Assembly (NCBI GenBank): GCA_958430865.1 | Contig: CAUDNR010004161.1 | Location: 20,628 to 50,788 of the forward strand | Reading direction: 5' to 3' | Source: Entrophospora sp. SA101 | Taxonomy: Eukaryota > Glomeromycota > Glomeromycetes > Entrophosporales > Entrophosporaceae | Length of the DNA stretch: 30,161 nt | Shown here: positions 1 through 8,812 of the stretch, piece after piece | Layout: each line of letters begins with the position of its first letter | Numbering within the stretch: position 1 is the stretch's first letter | Made by a program: the position numbers and the translations under genes | Notes under the pieces: generated by a model | Database searches by the model: none | What the model was told of the DNA's origin: nothing | The model's input: the letters and a program-made list of their open reading frames with translations, nothing else

Positions 1-515
1 TTACAACTTTCCTCTTAACATCAGAGTCCAAATGCAATTTCAGGGCCACCAACCCTGCTCTGAATTGTGACCTCCTGAACTTGAAACAAGTTGCAGGTTC
101 TCATTGCTTTGATAGATCTGGATATTTACATGGCACTACAATTCATCAGCAGAGTTGCGACTTGGTCACAGTGCCATCCTTGCCATAGTGGCAGGATCGT
201 TGCAGGTAACTTTTCATCCAGCATGCCAGCAGCCTTCTCTGGTCTGGGAAGATTAGTGAAAAGCGTCATTGACGATTGATGCAGTCTCGGTAAACTCCAG
301 GGCCATGTTGCCCCCCCCTGGAGTTCTGTTGCATCATTGTATCATCATAGAAATCTTGGTCAGATTAGCCTTGTGCACACGAGGAACATGTGTGAATGAC
401 TGTAAAGTGTTCAAGGTAGCGTGCGTGCTTCAACGCCTGCTATTTTTCTGTAATCAAACTTCGCATACTCAAAATGTTTCTTTTTCAACGGTGTGCTGCC
501 TTGACATCTTGTGAT
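1..515. other. GC-elevated left-edge segment, no intact gene
   Basis: The first half kilobase is markedly richer in G+C than anything else here (27 of the first 60 bases, against roughly a quarter in the neighbourhood), and the change to AT-rich sequence near 515 is abrupt. No long intact frame exists. On the minus strand short stretches read like protein: residues EPATCFKFRRSQFRAGLVAL are encoded near 85-25 and NLPRPEKAAGMLDEKLPATI near 255-195, but stops and frame changes separate them. I do not recognise a family. It could be a decayed transposon or retroelement, or a transferred segment; the window edge cuts it off. Confidence 0.4.
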
Positions 516-933
516 TATAATAATATAATTAATATTATTATTATTACGATTACGCAAAGCAAATTATTTTCAATGAAAATCTTGTAATTACCCAGCAAGA
601 TCTGTTCCGCGTTTTCATTTCCAATTAAAATATTTATAAGCTAAAATAAAAGACACCTCATACATATCATTACAAGTAAAAAAAGTACCTCTGGTTAGTT
701 ATTAACACGTATTCTTTAGGAGACCCAAACCAAACAAAACAAAACAACAACACTCACGTTTTGTCACCTTGGACTCTGTCAAAAAATTTGTTTTTCCAAA
801 AAAAAAAAAAAAAAAAAAATCATTCGCGTCTGTCCTACCAAAAAAAAACCAATAGGATAAATAATTAATGTGTGCGCGTCGATCATTCACAAACTTCTTT
901 AAACTTCCTTTTTTTTTTATTAAATTTTAAAAG
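516..933. other. Upstream intergenic region of the 13-exon gene
   Basis: AT-rich DNA without a credible gene. It holds an ATT/AAT-rich stretch around 517-545, a 22-base A run at 798-819 and T-rich pyrimidine sequence just before the start codon at 934. The frame on the minus strand across the A run is a homopolymer artefact (poly-Phe). No recognisable core promoter element can be claimed. Confidence 0.5.
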
Positions 934-2980
934 ATGTCAAGAAATAAAAGAAACCATCAAAATCATACTAATGAACTTGCCAGGTAAGTGTTTTAAGGGT
1001 GGTGGCGGTTATTACCACCACTTGTCACTCTAGTTAACGTTCAAATTGACTCAAATTTAAAATTCACGCACATGTGAAAACTTCGTGTTTTGATCGCTTT
1101 ATATTTATTTAGCCAATCAATATCTGATTGGATTGATGTGGAAGAGTTATTTGGAATCCTTAAAAGGATTCACCCACAACAACCGTCGGTCCCATTAAGG
1201 ACCAAAGAGTTATTTGAGAATTTAAAAATTTTATATGAGGTTATAATCAACATCAATTTTTTAACTAATTTTCCATTTATCGCTTTACATTTTTATAATT
1301 AACATGTTTATATGTAATTTTTTAAAAGAATAATGGTGGTTATGGCAGAGTATTCATTGGAAGTATGTATATTTATCTTTGAAATTGGCTTTTACTAAAA
1401 AATTTTTTGAAAAAAAAAAAAAAACAAATTATTCATTTTGGATTATAATTTAAAGATCCAGATGACAACTATGACAACAACAATAATAGCAACAACAATA
1501 ATAGCAACAACAACAACAATAGCAATAATAGCAACAACAACAACGATGATGATAATATCAAGGTTATAATCAACATCAATTTTTTAACTAATTTTCCATT
1601 TATTGCTTTACATTTTTATAATTAACATGTTTTATATGTATTTTTTAAAAGAATAATAATGATGATAGCAGAATAATTGTTTATAGTATGTTTATTTGTC
1701 TTTCTTATTAAAAAATTTTTTTTGAAAAAAAAAACAAATTATTCATCTTGGATTATAATTTAAAGATCCAGATGACAATGACAACAACAACAACAACAAT
1801 AATAGCAACAACAACAACATTAGCAATAATAGCAACAACTACAACAATAATGACGATGATGATGATATCGAGGTTATAATCAACATTAATTTTTAACTAA
1901 TTTTCCATTTATCGTTTACATTTTTATAACTAACATGTTTATATGTAATTTTTTAAAAGAATAATGATGGCGATAGCAGAATATTTATTGATAGTATGTA
2001 TATTTATCTTTGAAATTGGCTTTTACTAAAAAATTTTTTGAAAAAAAAAAAATATTCATTTGGATTATAATTTAAAGATCTAGACAACAACAACAACAAC
2101 AACAACAATAACAATAATAGCAACAACAACAATAATAGCAACAACAATAATAGCAACAACAACAACATTAGCAATAATAGCAACAACTACAACAATAATG
2201 ACGATGATGATGATATCGAGGTTATAATCAACATTAATTTTTAACTAATTTTCCATTTATCGTTTACATTTTTATAACTAACATGTTTATATGTAATTTT
2301 TTAAAAGAATAATGATGGCGATAGCAGAATATTTATTGATAGTATGTATATTTATCTTTGAAATTGGCTTTTACTAAAAAATTTTTTGAAAAAAAAAAAA
2401 TATTCATTTGGATTATAATTTAAAGATCTAGACAACAACAACAACAACAACAACAATAACAATAATAGCAACAACAACAATAATAGCAACAACAACAATA
2501 GCAATAATAGCAACAACAACAACAACAATGATAATAATGATGTAAGTATCAGTTTTTTAACTTTATTTTTTCAATTTATATGATCTTTTAAAAGAATGAT
2601 GATCAAGATAACCAAATAAATAATTTATTTTTGTTTTTTTGTCAATTTATATGTTTGTTTTTTAAAAATCTTACAGAGATATAACCTGCGAGTCAGGGTA
2701 CCAACTAATTATAGCATTGGCTCATACAGAAAACGTCGTCGTCGAAGTGTAAGTATATACTGAAACATTAATAGTAGACATAACATTTTATAATTTTTTT
2801 TTTATATTTATAGGGACCGTCATCATCATCATCAACAATATCACCACAACCACAACCACAATTTAATGACAAGGTATATATAATATAAACATAATTATAT
2901 TTTAAATAAAATATTAATATTTTTATTTTATTTTTTATATATAGGAACAATGTGCAATGTGTATATTGCATTGTCCGTAA
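934..2980 (+). CDS. Asn-rich protein built from tandemly duplicated exon pairs (13 exons)
   Basis: I do not recognise the family. Exons are 934-983, 1113-1239, 1329-1362, 1456-1562, 1652-1685, 1766-1872, 1960-1993, 2078-2220, 2308-2341, 2426-2541, 2677-2748, 2814-2873 and 2945-2980. They join without a stop into 317 residues, and every junction is phase-consistent. Residues 1-59 are a unique head (start MSRNKRNHQNH). Residues 60-262 are four modules, each a 34-nt exon (NN-x-G/D-x-x-R-I/V-F/I-I/V type) followed by an exon of Asn/Ser runs ending in an acidic patch (DDD.IK/E). The tail has a basic stretch RKRRRRS near 280-286 that could be a nuclear localisation signal, a Ser/Pro/Gln exon, and a Cys-containing end (EQCAMCILHCP). 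Six of the twelve introns are copies of one another; three of these (1240, 1563, 1873) and the one at 2221 start with the weak donor GTTATA. Alternative models could skip some modules without changing frame, because each module is a multiple of three. Function unknown. Confidence 0.68.
1240..2541 (+). repeat. Tandem array of four exon-intron modules (about 310-350 bp each)
   Basis: Copies start at 1240, 1563, 1873 and 2221, each beginning with GTTATAATCAACAT and containing two introns, a 34-nt exon and an Asn-rich exon. Copies 3 and 4 are the most alike: the introns 1873-1959 and 2221-2307 read identically, as do 1994-2077 and 2342-2425. Copies 1 and 2 are more diverged. The array is therefore an internal gene duplication that has grown by whole-module steps, with the last step recent. 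The CAA/AAC-rich exon tracts are microsatellite-like and vary in length between copies (107, 107, 143 and 116 nt), always keeping frame. Confidence 0.85.
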
Positions 2981-3382
2981 TAATAATAATAATAATAATA
3001 AAATATAATCTTATTTCTTAATTTTAAATATCATTGTGTGGAATTTGATTTACATTTTCCAAGTGGTTTATGTTATTGTTTAAGTGAAGATACTAATTTG
3101 ATCCTTGCACATAACAATTAATTACTTATGTTGGACTAATAACGAGCTTGCTACATTTGACTTTGGCAAGTGCTACTTGGGTAGTAGTATAAATAAATAA
3201 TTATAGATCTCAGAATTCCCGTAGTACTTGGTCTGCTTTATGTAATTGATAGCATAAATGATCTACACCTATATTAATATAATTGTAAAAAATAATTTAT
3301 CTATAATAACAAGAATTAGCCCAAGACCAGAATGTTTACTAAGTATTGATACATAAAAAACAATTATTTGTTTGAGCGAACA
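2981..3382. other. Intergenic region
   Basis: It starts with a TAA trinucleotide run (2978-3001) directly at the stop codon of the preceding gene and continues as plain AT-rich DNA to the edge of dispersed repeat A. No gene or RNA is seen. Confidence 0.5.
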
Positions 3383-3846
3383 GGTAACAAAATTTTAACC
3401 CATACAATTGTCGATTGACCAATCAAAATCGTGAATTTGATAACGTAAAAATAAATGTTGGTTTGATTCATTTTGTCAACAATCACTTCACCAACAGTTG
3501 CTTCGTTAATAAATGGTTCGAATTTAAGAAGTTGGAAGCAACATCCAACAAATAGTCTAATAAATTAAATTGTACTACTCAAAAATGTATTTAAAGGGTT
3601 GGTTTTCGACTTGGTTGAAGAATAATCCTCTTCCTAACTCTTCTCTTGACCATATCTCTTGATATAATCAAAATAACCTTAATATAATGAATGTCAACAA
3701 AACGATTGTAAACACAACCAATATTTAAGATATACGATTAAGACAAAACATGAACAATGTATGAAAAAATCAAAAAAATTTATTTAATAAAAACAAAATT
3801 TACAACCCAAAAAATGTTTTGCATGTTCTAATAAATTTCCATTATT
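3383..3846. repeat. Dispersed repeat A, copy 1
   Basis: About 460 bp that recur in the same orientation at 28783-29250. Shared landmarks are AACAAAATTTTAA at the start, ATTTGATAACGTAAAAATAAA, AATGGTTCGAATTTAAGAAG, GGTTTTCGACTTGGTTGAAG and TTCCATTATT at the end. The two copies differ by substitutions and short indels, many at CpG sites. A 25-codon frame at 3585-3662 is not conserved in the other copy, where a 2-nt indel changes the frame, so the repeat looks non-coding. It may be the 3' flank of a mobile gene, since its right end contains the stop codon of the minus-strand frame at 3828-3941. Confidence 0.8.
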
Positions 3847-3941
3847 GCTGCTGCATCATCTATTGCTGATTCAACATTACCCGGATCATCATCAACTGTA
3901 TTTTCGATATTTTTGATATTTTTGTTTAATCTTTCCGTCAT
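3828..3941 (-). CDS. Short minus-strand frame, possible C-terminal fragment
   Basis: A 37-codon frame from ATG (3941-3939) to TAG (3830-3828). It encodes a charged, helical-looking peptide beginning MTERLNKNIKNIENT, with an acidic middle (DDDPG) and an Ala-rich end (DDAAAIMEIY). The frame stays open upstream of the ATG to about 3975, so this may be the last exon of a larger, lost gene rather than a complete small protein. The stop codon and the last few codons lie inside repeat A; the second copy of repeat A at 29250 ends within them. No family recognised. Confidence 0.25.
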   Translation of the reverse strand: MTERLNKNIKNIENTVDDDPGNVESAIDDAAAIMEIY

Positions 3942-4364
3942 ACTTTCTTTTAGTGCGTTGACATTTTTTTTGATTTACATATTTATACAAAAAGATTAAA
4001 AAACGCGTTTTTTACCAATCAGTCTTCACTGGAATTTGAATTAACCAATCAATCGTTTACGTACGCACAAGGAAAACAGGTGAAGTCAAGACGTTCGTTA
4101 CTAAATTGGGGTTTTCATATGACACAAAAATTGCTTTACCTTATTTGGATACGACTTGTATATAACAAAAAAGTCGAAATTGCATGATTTTTCTTTATGC
4201 ACTATACCATCATTGTTTATTGGTATCATGGTGATACAATGTTATACAAAATAGTCTAATTTAACATTAATTGATAGTGATACAATAATATTATGCAAAA
4301 TAGTCCAATTTATGAAAACAAAAAAAATGCTTTCGACATCTATTTACTATCACGAAAAACCAAA
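3942..4364. other. Intergenic region with a short direct repeat
   Basis: AT-rich DNA without a gene. Two imperfect copies of a motif beginning GTGATACAAT and ending AAAATAGTC(C/T)AATTT lie at 4231-4262 and 4277-4312. They sit just beyond the stop of the helicase fragment and might mark the end of a mobile element. Confidence 0.4.
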
Positions 4365-4997
4365 TCAATGTCGACTCATCTCCATTAGACCCTTTTCATT
4401 TAACAACCTCAATCTCTTGTATTCATTTATCACATCCCTATCTACCTTCAAGGAATCGAAGTCGAAATCAAAAATGTCCATTGAATTCCAAGAAGGAGAT
4501 CGACTCATCGCCACATAGATCTGATTAGGAGCAAACATATTTTGATCTATGGTCAAGGTGATGTGTGGCAACATTAAGCCTTGGGTCTTGTGGACGGTTA
4601 ACGCAAAAGCGTTCTGTAAAGGGAATTGGTGTCTCGAGGCATGTACCCCATTAATTTCAAAGTTTGTGGTAGTTTTTTGAACATTGATTTTAACAATGTT
4701 TTCGTTTGTTGGGAAGGTGACCTCGACGTTATTGTGGTCTATACTCTTGGTAACGACTCCTATTGTTCCATTGCAAATGTCATGCTCGAACAACTTGTTG
4801 TTCAGAAACATAACCCGTGCCCCTTCTTGGATCATGATTGATTGTGGGAGGTTTGTATGATTTTTGAAAGGCAAACCATTGGAGCTGCTGTCAACCACAT
4901 CAAAATTCAATGTGTCAAGCGCCGTCAAAAGAATGGGGTCAGAGCATTGATCACTGAACGGTAGATTTTCGCAAATGAACATGTTGATTTGTTCAGG
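4365..4997 (-). pseudogene. PIF1-type helicase, C-terminal fragment
   Basis: The open frame (205 residues from the internal Met at 4982, open a little further upstream) matches the C-terminal half of PIF1-family superfamily 1B DNA helicases, as carried by Helitrons and Helitron-like elements. Visible features are the RVMFLNN/GTIGVV region that follows the second RecA-like fold, the motif FALTVHKTQGL (motif V region) at about residues 127-137, and QIYVAMSRS (motif VI, with the arginine finger) at about 154-162. The N-terminal half with the Walker A (GKS/T) and Walker B (DE) motifs is absent, so it cannot be an active ATPase as it stands. The upstream side abuts the plus-strand DUF7869-like frame at about 4985-5010, and the two frames overlap slightly, which suggests an insertion or rearrangement junction. 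It is a relic of a Helitron or of an element-borne PIF1 gene. Confidence 0.8.
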
Positions 4998-6315
4998 TTG
5001 ACTTTCTGGATTTGGTTGTAGAAAGTGGGAAATGGCATATCAATCAATTCTACAATCCAAAAGACAAATTATTGGCTTTGCAAGATCATTTTAAGTTAGA
5101 TGGTTTGATGCATCGTATTCATGGTAATACTAATAAAATTCCTCAAAATAAATCACATGTAATTGTTAATCTTGGAACGGCACAATTAGTTAAGAATTTT
5201 TTATTGCAATATTCAAATTTGCATGGATTACCATCTCTTATGAAAATTAGAGATGAATTAGAAGCAATAATCTATTTGCCGACTTATATGAAATATACTA
5301 CAGTATATGGGGAATTTAAAAATTTATTTAATTCAGAATATGAATCCATTAGTCCTATTGCATATAATATATTTTACAAACTATGGCAACAATTAACACC
5401 ATACATTAAATTCCAACCACCTGGAACTGATCTTTGTGATACTTGTGAAACACTTAAAAGTGATATAAAATTTACAAATGATGATAATGAAAAAGAAAAT
5501 CTTAAATTTGAATACAAAAATCACCAAACAGATGCAGAGCAGGAAAGAATTCATTATACCAACATAATTGAAAAAAGCAAAAATGATTCAACAATAACAC
5601 ATATTTGTTATGATTGGGCCCAAAGTGTTGCAGCTCCATTTTCCTCTCAACAAGTTGGATCAATCTACTTCAAATCCCCTTTTATCATACATCTTTTTGG
5701 TATATGTAAGACAGATGATGGTAAAAATATTCAATCAAATTATACTATAGGAGAAAATGAATTACCAGAAGGGGTATCAAAAAAGGGGGCTAACACAACT
5801 GCCCTGGGCAGAATAAAAATAATTTGTCACTTTGGTTTTGGTCATGGTTAGCAATGTTGGGTTGGTATGAGAATATTTATATAAATTTTATGATACCTGG
5901 ACACACAAAATTTATTTGTGATGCAGAATTTGGATCTATTAAAAAAGCATACAAGGACAGTCATATAAATACTGTTGATGATGTTGAGATGGTTATAAAC
6001 AAATCATCTATACATAATAAATCTATTAGATATGATAACGGGATAGGTTGGAAATGGAAAGACTTTAATTCCATGTTAAAAGATAATTTTAGAACTTTAC
6101 CAAATATGGAAAAGCAACATCATTTTCGCTTTAGTAGTTTGCCAAATAATATTGGAATAGTTTATTTTTCAAAAAAATCTGGTGGAGAAGAATATTCTTA
6201 TAATCTTTTGAAGAATACAAATTTTGATAAAAATGCACATTTAAATTTTCTTGAAGTTGTTCCTTTATCAGAAGACAAAAAAAATATTTATATAATAACA
6301 TTCGTCAGCATGTAG
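4988..6315 (+). pseudogene. DUF7869-like protein, broken by an internal deletion
   Basis: Two frames, 4988-5851 and about 5791-6315, are parts of one protein of the animal/fungal DUF7869 type, often thought to be transposon-derived. The first has the CDTCETL motif (near 5436-5456) after PPGTD, and ends at SKKGANTT, which in the family leads into an aspartate-containing DNC motif. The second frame resumes at NCPGQNKNN (from 5791), then LWFWSW, the GHTKF motif and an aspartate/phenylalanine-glycine motif (DAEFG). Sequence expected between GANTT and DNC is missing and the frame changes there, so the gene is interrupted. The start is not fixed: codons upstream of 5012 are open back to 4988, and the N-terminus may be lost. 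The frame runs to TAG at 6313. Low-GC codon use matches the host. A role as transposase is inference only. Confidence 0.7.
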
Positions 6316-6469
6316 ATAATCCATATAAGATATTCTCTGTCCAAACCCTAATTAAATTTTATATTTATCATGTATTTTGAATATATTTGAATTGGTGCAA
6401 CTAATAAAATATTGGGGTTGTAGATCAATTTTATATTTTATGCAAATTAATTTAAAAAACTCTTTGTTA
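6316..6469. other. Short intergenic stretch
   Basis: AT-rich 3' flank of the DUF7869-like pseudogene up to the target duplication of the MITE. Nothing else is visible. Confidence 0.4.
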
Positions 6470-6478
6470 CCCAATTAC

Positions 6479-6712
6479 AGCATAGTGGACACTGTTGCAG
6501 ATCACAAAAAATGATCAACATAACATATGTTATGGTGAAAGTTCTTGCAAAAGTTTGATTATAAAAGTGTGAGATAATTTTGATCTTGCTGATGATCTGG
6601 ACTTAGAGAGGTTACAGCTATATTCTAGTGAAGTTTCAGAAGCAACGGTCTCTGTGTAACCACCTGCATATTATACAAATGACTGTTGATATGCAACAGT
6701 GTCCACTATGCT
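6479..6712. mobile_element. 234-bp MITE with 9-bp target duplication (Mutator-like)
   Basis: The ends are perfect inverted repeats over 21 bp. The left starts AGCATAGTGGACACTGTTGC (6479 on) and the right ends in its complement at 6712; with one mismatch the match extends to about 26 bp. The element is flanked by direct copies of CCCAATTAC at 6470-6478 and 6713-6721. A 9-bp target duplication is typical of Mutator-like (MULE) transposons, so this is most simply a non-autonomous MULE-type MITE. There is no coding capacity. The intact duplication suggests a fairly recent insertion. Confidence 0.9.
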
Positions 6713-6721
6713 CCCAATTAC

Positions 6722-6977
6722 TCATTTTTTTATTATGCGAACATGGTTTGAAAATTTTTCCAGTTATAGTTTCAATGTTACAGATTGATGTTATGTAAAA
6801 AAGTCAATTTTGGTAAAAAAGACTTATAACTGGTTTTTTCTAGAAAACCCCCAAATATAACAAATGGGGGATTTTAATAATCACATTACTAAATTTTGAT
6901 CCCTGAAATCATTGGTAATACCAATGTTCACTTTGTCTGGTTTTGTTACAGCATGCCCCATATAAAACCGACGGTTT
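6722..6977. other. Intergenic region with a short shared motif
   Basis: No gene. Around 6897-6962 it resembles 8524-8576: a CCCTGRAATC motif, then AATGT, a TTTGTTRCAG motif and TGCCCCAT in the same order. An inverted pair CCAGTTATA / TATAACTGG lies near 6761 and 6826. Confidence 0.35.
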
Positions 6978-7637
6978 TTAATTTTATCACACGCTTTGTT
7001 GGAAAAGAGAATCACATTTCCCAAATCTTCAAATTACATATTTTTAATATTTAATATTAATGTGTAAATTACTCCGATCATTTTTCTTTTTATACATCCA
7101 ATCTATTTTTTTGCCAAAAATTTCTTTTTAATATTAATAAAAAATAACAATGATAATAATCGAAAAATAATTAATTGGCAATTTTTATGTATGTAATATT
7201 ACTTGTTCTTTTTTTTTCCCCCAAGACAAAAAAAGTTTTAAATTATTTTGGTTTCCTTTATTTATTATTATTGGTGAGGGATTATTCTATAGGAGAATGA
7301 TAAACCATTAATTTTATCACACGCTTTGTTGGAAAAGAGAATCACATTTCCCAAATCTTCAAATTACATATTTTTAATATTTAATATTAATGTGTAAATT
7401 ACTCCGATCATTTTTCTTTTTATACATCCAATCTATTTTTTTGCCAAAAATTTCTTTTTAATATTAATAAAAAATAACAATGATAATAATCGAAAAATAA
7501 TTAATTGGCAATTTTTATGTATGTAATATTACTTGTTCTTTTTTTTTCCCCCAAGACAAAAAAAGTTTTAAATTATTTTGGTTTCCTTTATTTATTATTA
7601 TTGGTGAGGGATTATTCTATAGGAGAATGATAAACCA
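6978..7637. repeat. Exact 330-bp tandem duplication
   Basis: Copy 1 is 6978-7307 and copy 2 is 7308-7637. Comparing them line by line I find no difference over the 330 bp, which is non-coding and contains homopolymer runs that would normally drift. This means a very recent duplication or an assembly artefact. No open reading frame and no terminal repeats of a transposon were seen inside the unit. Confidence 0.92.
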
Positions 7638-8812
7638 TGTGAATGGGTTTGGTGTAACTATTTTGTTTTTCATTGCATTCATCACAAATATAGTATTTTG
7701 TTTTTATTATTTATTTAATTAATCAAAAAAAAACCGGTAAATTATCAACGATTTCATTAATTAATCTAAAATTTTATTACCTTTTTTTGCTATAGTAATA
7801 ATATATAAATATAATTTATATATTTAAAGATTAAGATTTTTCTTATATATATATATATAACTAATTTCTATATTTTACTAACTTATTTATTTATTTATGT
7901 TACATTTTTTATTTTTATTTTTTATTTTTGCATTTTTTGTATTTTACTTATTTTACTATAAATATATAATTCGGGGGCATACTACAAATATCGCAACAGG
8001 ACCGAAAAAATTTCAGGGCTCGAATTTTAATAACCAGTTACACAAAGTACACTAACAATTGAAGAATATCAACTAAATACCATTCAAAGCCAATTTTCCT
8101 TAGATCGTTTTACATTTTTTTGGTGATACCAAACTTTCCCTCATTCTGCTGGTATGATAGTTTCTATGATCAACTATCCTCCAAAAGATGTATGTGTATG
8201 TGCTCTAGTGATTATTTTTCCTTTTTTGTCTTATTTCACTTATCCATTTCAAAAAAAACACCGCATATTTCATTCATTCATATTTATTTCACCTAAATCT
8301 TTACAAGAAAGTTTACCTTCACAAGGCTCTTTCGAAAGGTTTCATTTTTTATTGGTAAGCGTTTATCGTATTTACACGAAAGTAAAGTTACATTCATTCA
8401 CAGCTGATTTTATACGGAAAAAAGAACACAAAGAATGGTTTTCTGTTCTTTCATTAAAAGTAATAGTAAATGCAGTTATTTGAAAGTGCGGAAAAATTAT
8501 GTTGGATGATGTATTTCATTAAAGTTTAACCCCTGGAATCTTTAATGTCCATTTGCCTTGATTTGTTGCAGTGCCCCATTTAATATTTAACATTATTTAA
8601 AAAAAAAATTTCCCCTTAATTTGTTTAAAAGCTTTATTTTCTGTAAATTTTCTTCGAAAAAAAAATTTTTTTTATTCTTGATTGTTATTATTACTTTATT
8701 AATAATTATCGTTAATAACATTAATCTTTGATTGTTATATATATACATAATATAAAAAATATATAAATTTTTCAAAAAAATAGAATTTTAGAATTTGTTG
8801 CGAGTCAATGAA
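7638..8812. other. Long AT-rich intergenic region
   Basis: About 1.2 kb without a convincing gene. It contains TA runs (7845-7859), T-rich tracts and, at 8524-8576, the short motif shared with 6897-6962. The 109-codon frame at 8154-8483 has no recognisable domain and no splice-supported extension. The part next to 8813 is the presumed promoter and 5' UTR of the membrane-protein gene. Confidence 0.4.

Noticed and set aside
2004..2186. Minus-strand poly-leucine frame of 60 codons
   Set aside because: It is the complement of the Asn-codon (AAC/CAA) tract of the plus-strand exon 2078-2220 and extends into an intron; a shadow.
3525..3545. TGGTTCGAATTT in repeat A, resembling a tRNA T-arm
   Set aside because: No acceptor stem, D-arm or anticodon arm can be built around it in either copy of the repeat.
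3585..3662. Small peptide frame starting MYLKGWFSTWLKNN in repeat A (also at 28992-29111)
   Set aside because: The two copies differ by a 2-nt indel shortly after the shared start and then encode unrelated ends, so coding selection is not supported.
8154..8483. 109-codon plus-strand frame
   Set aside because: No domain, no homologous pattern, and composition similar to surrounding AT-rich non-coding sequence.
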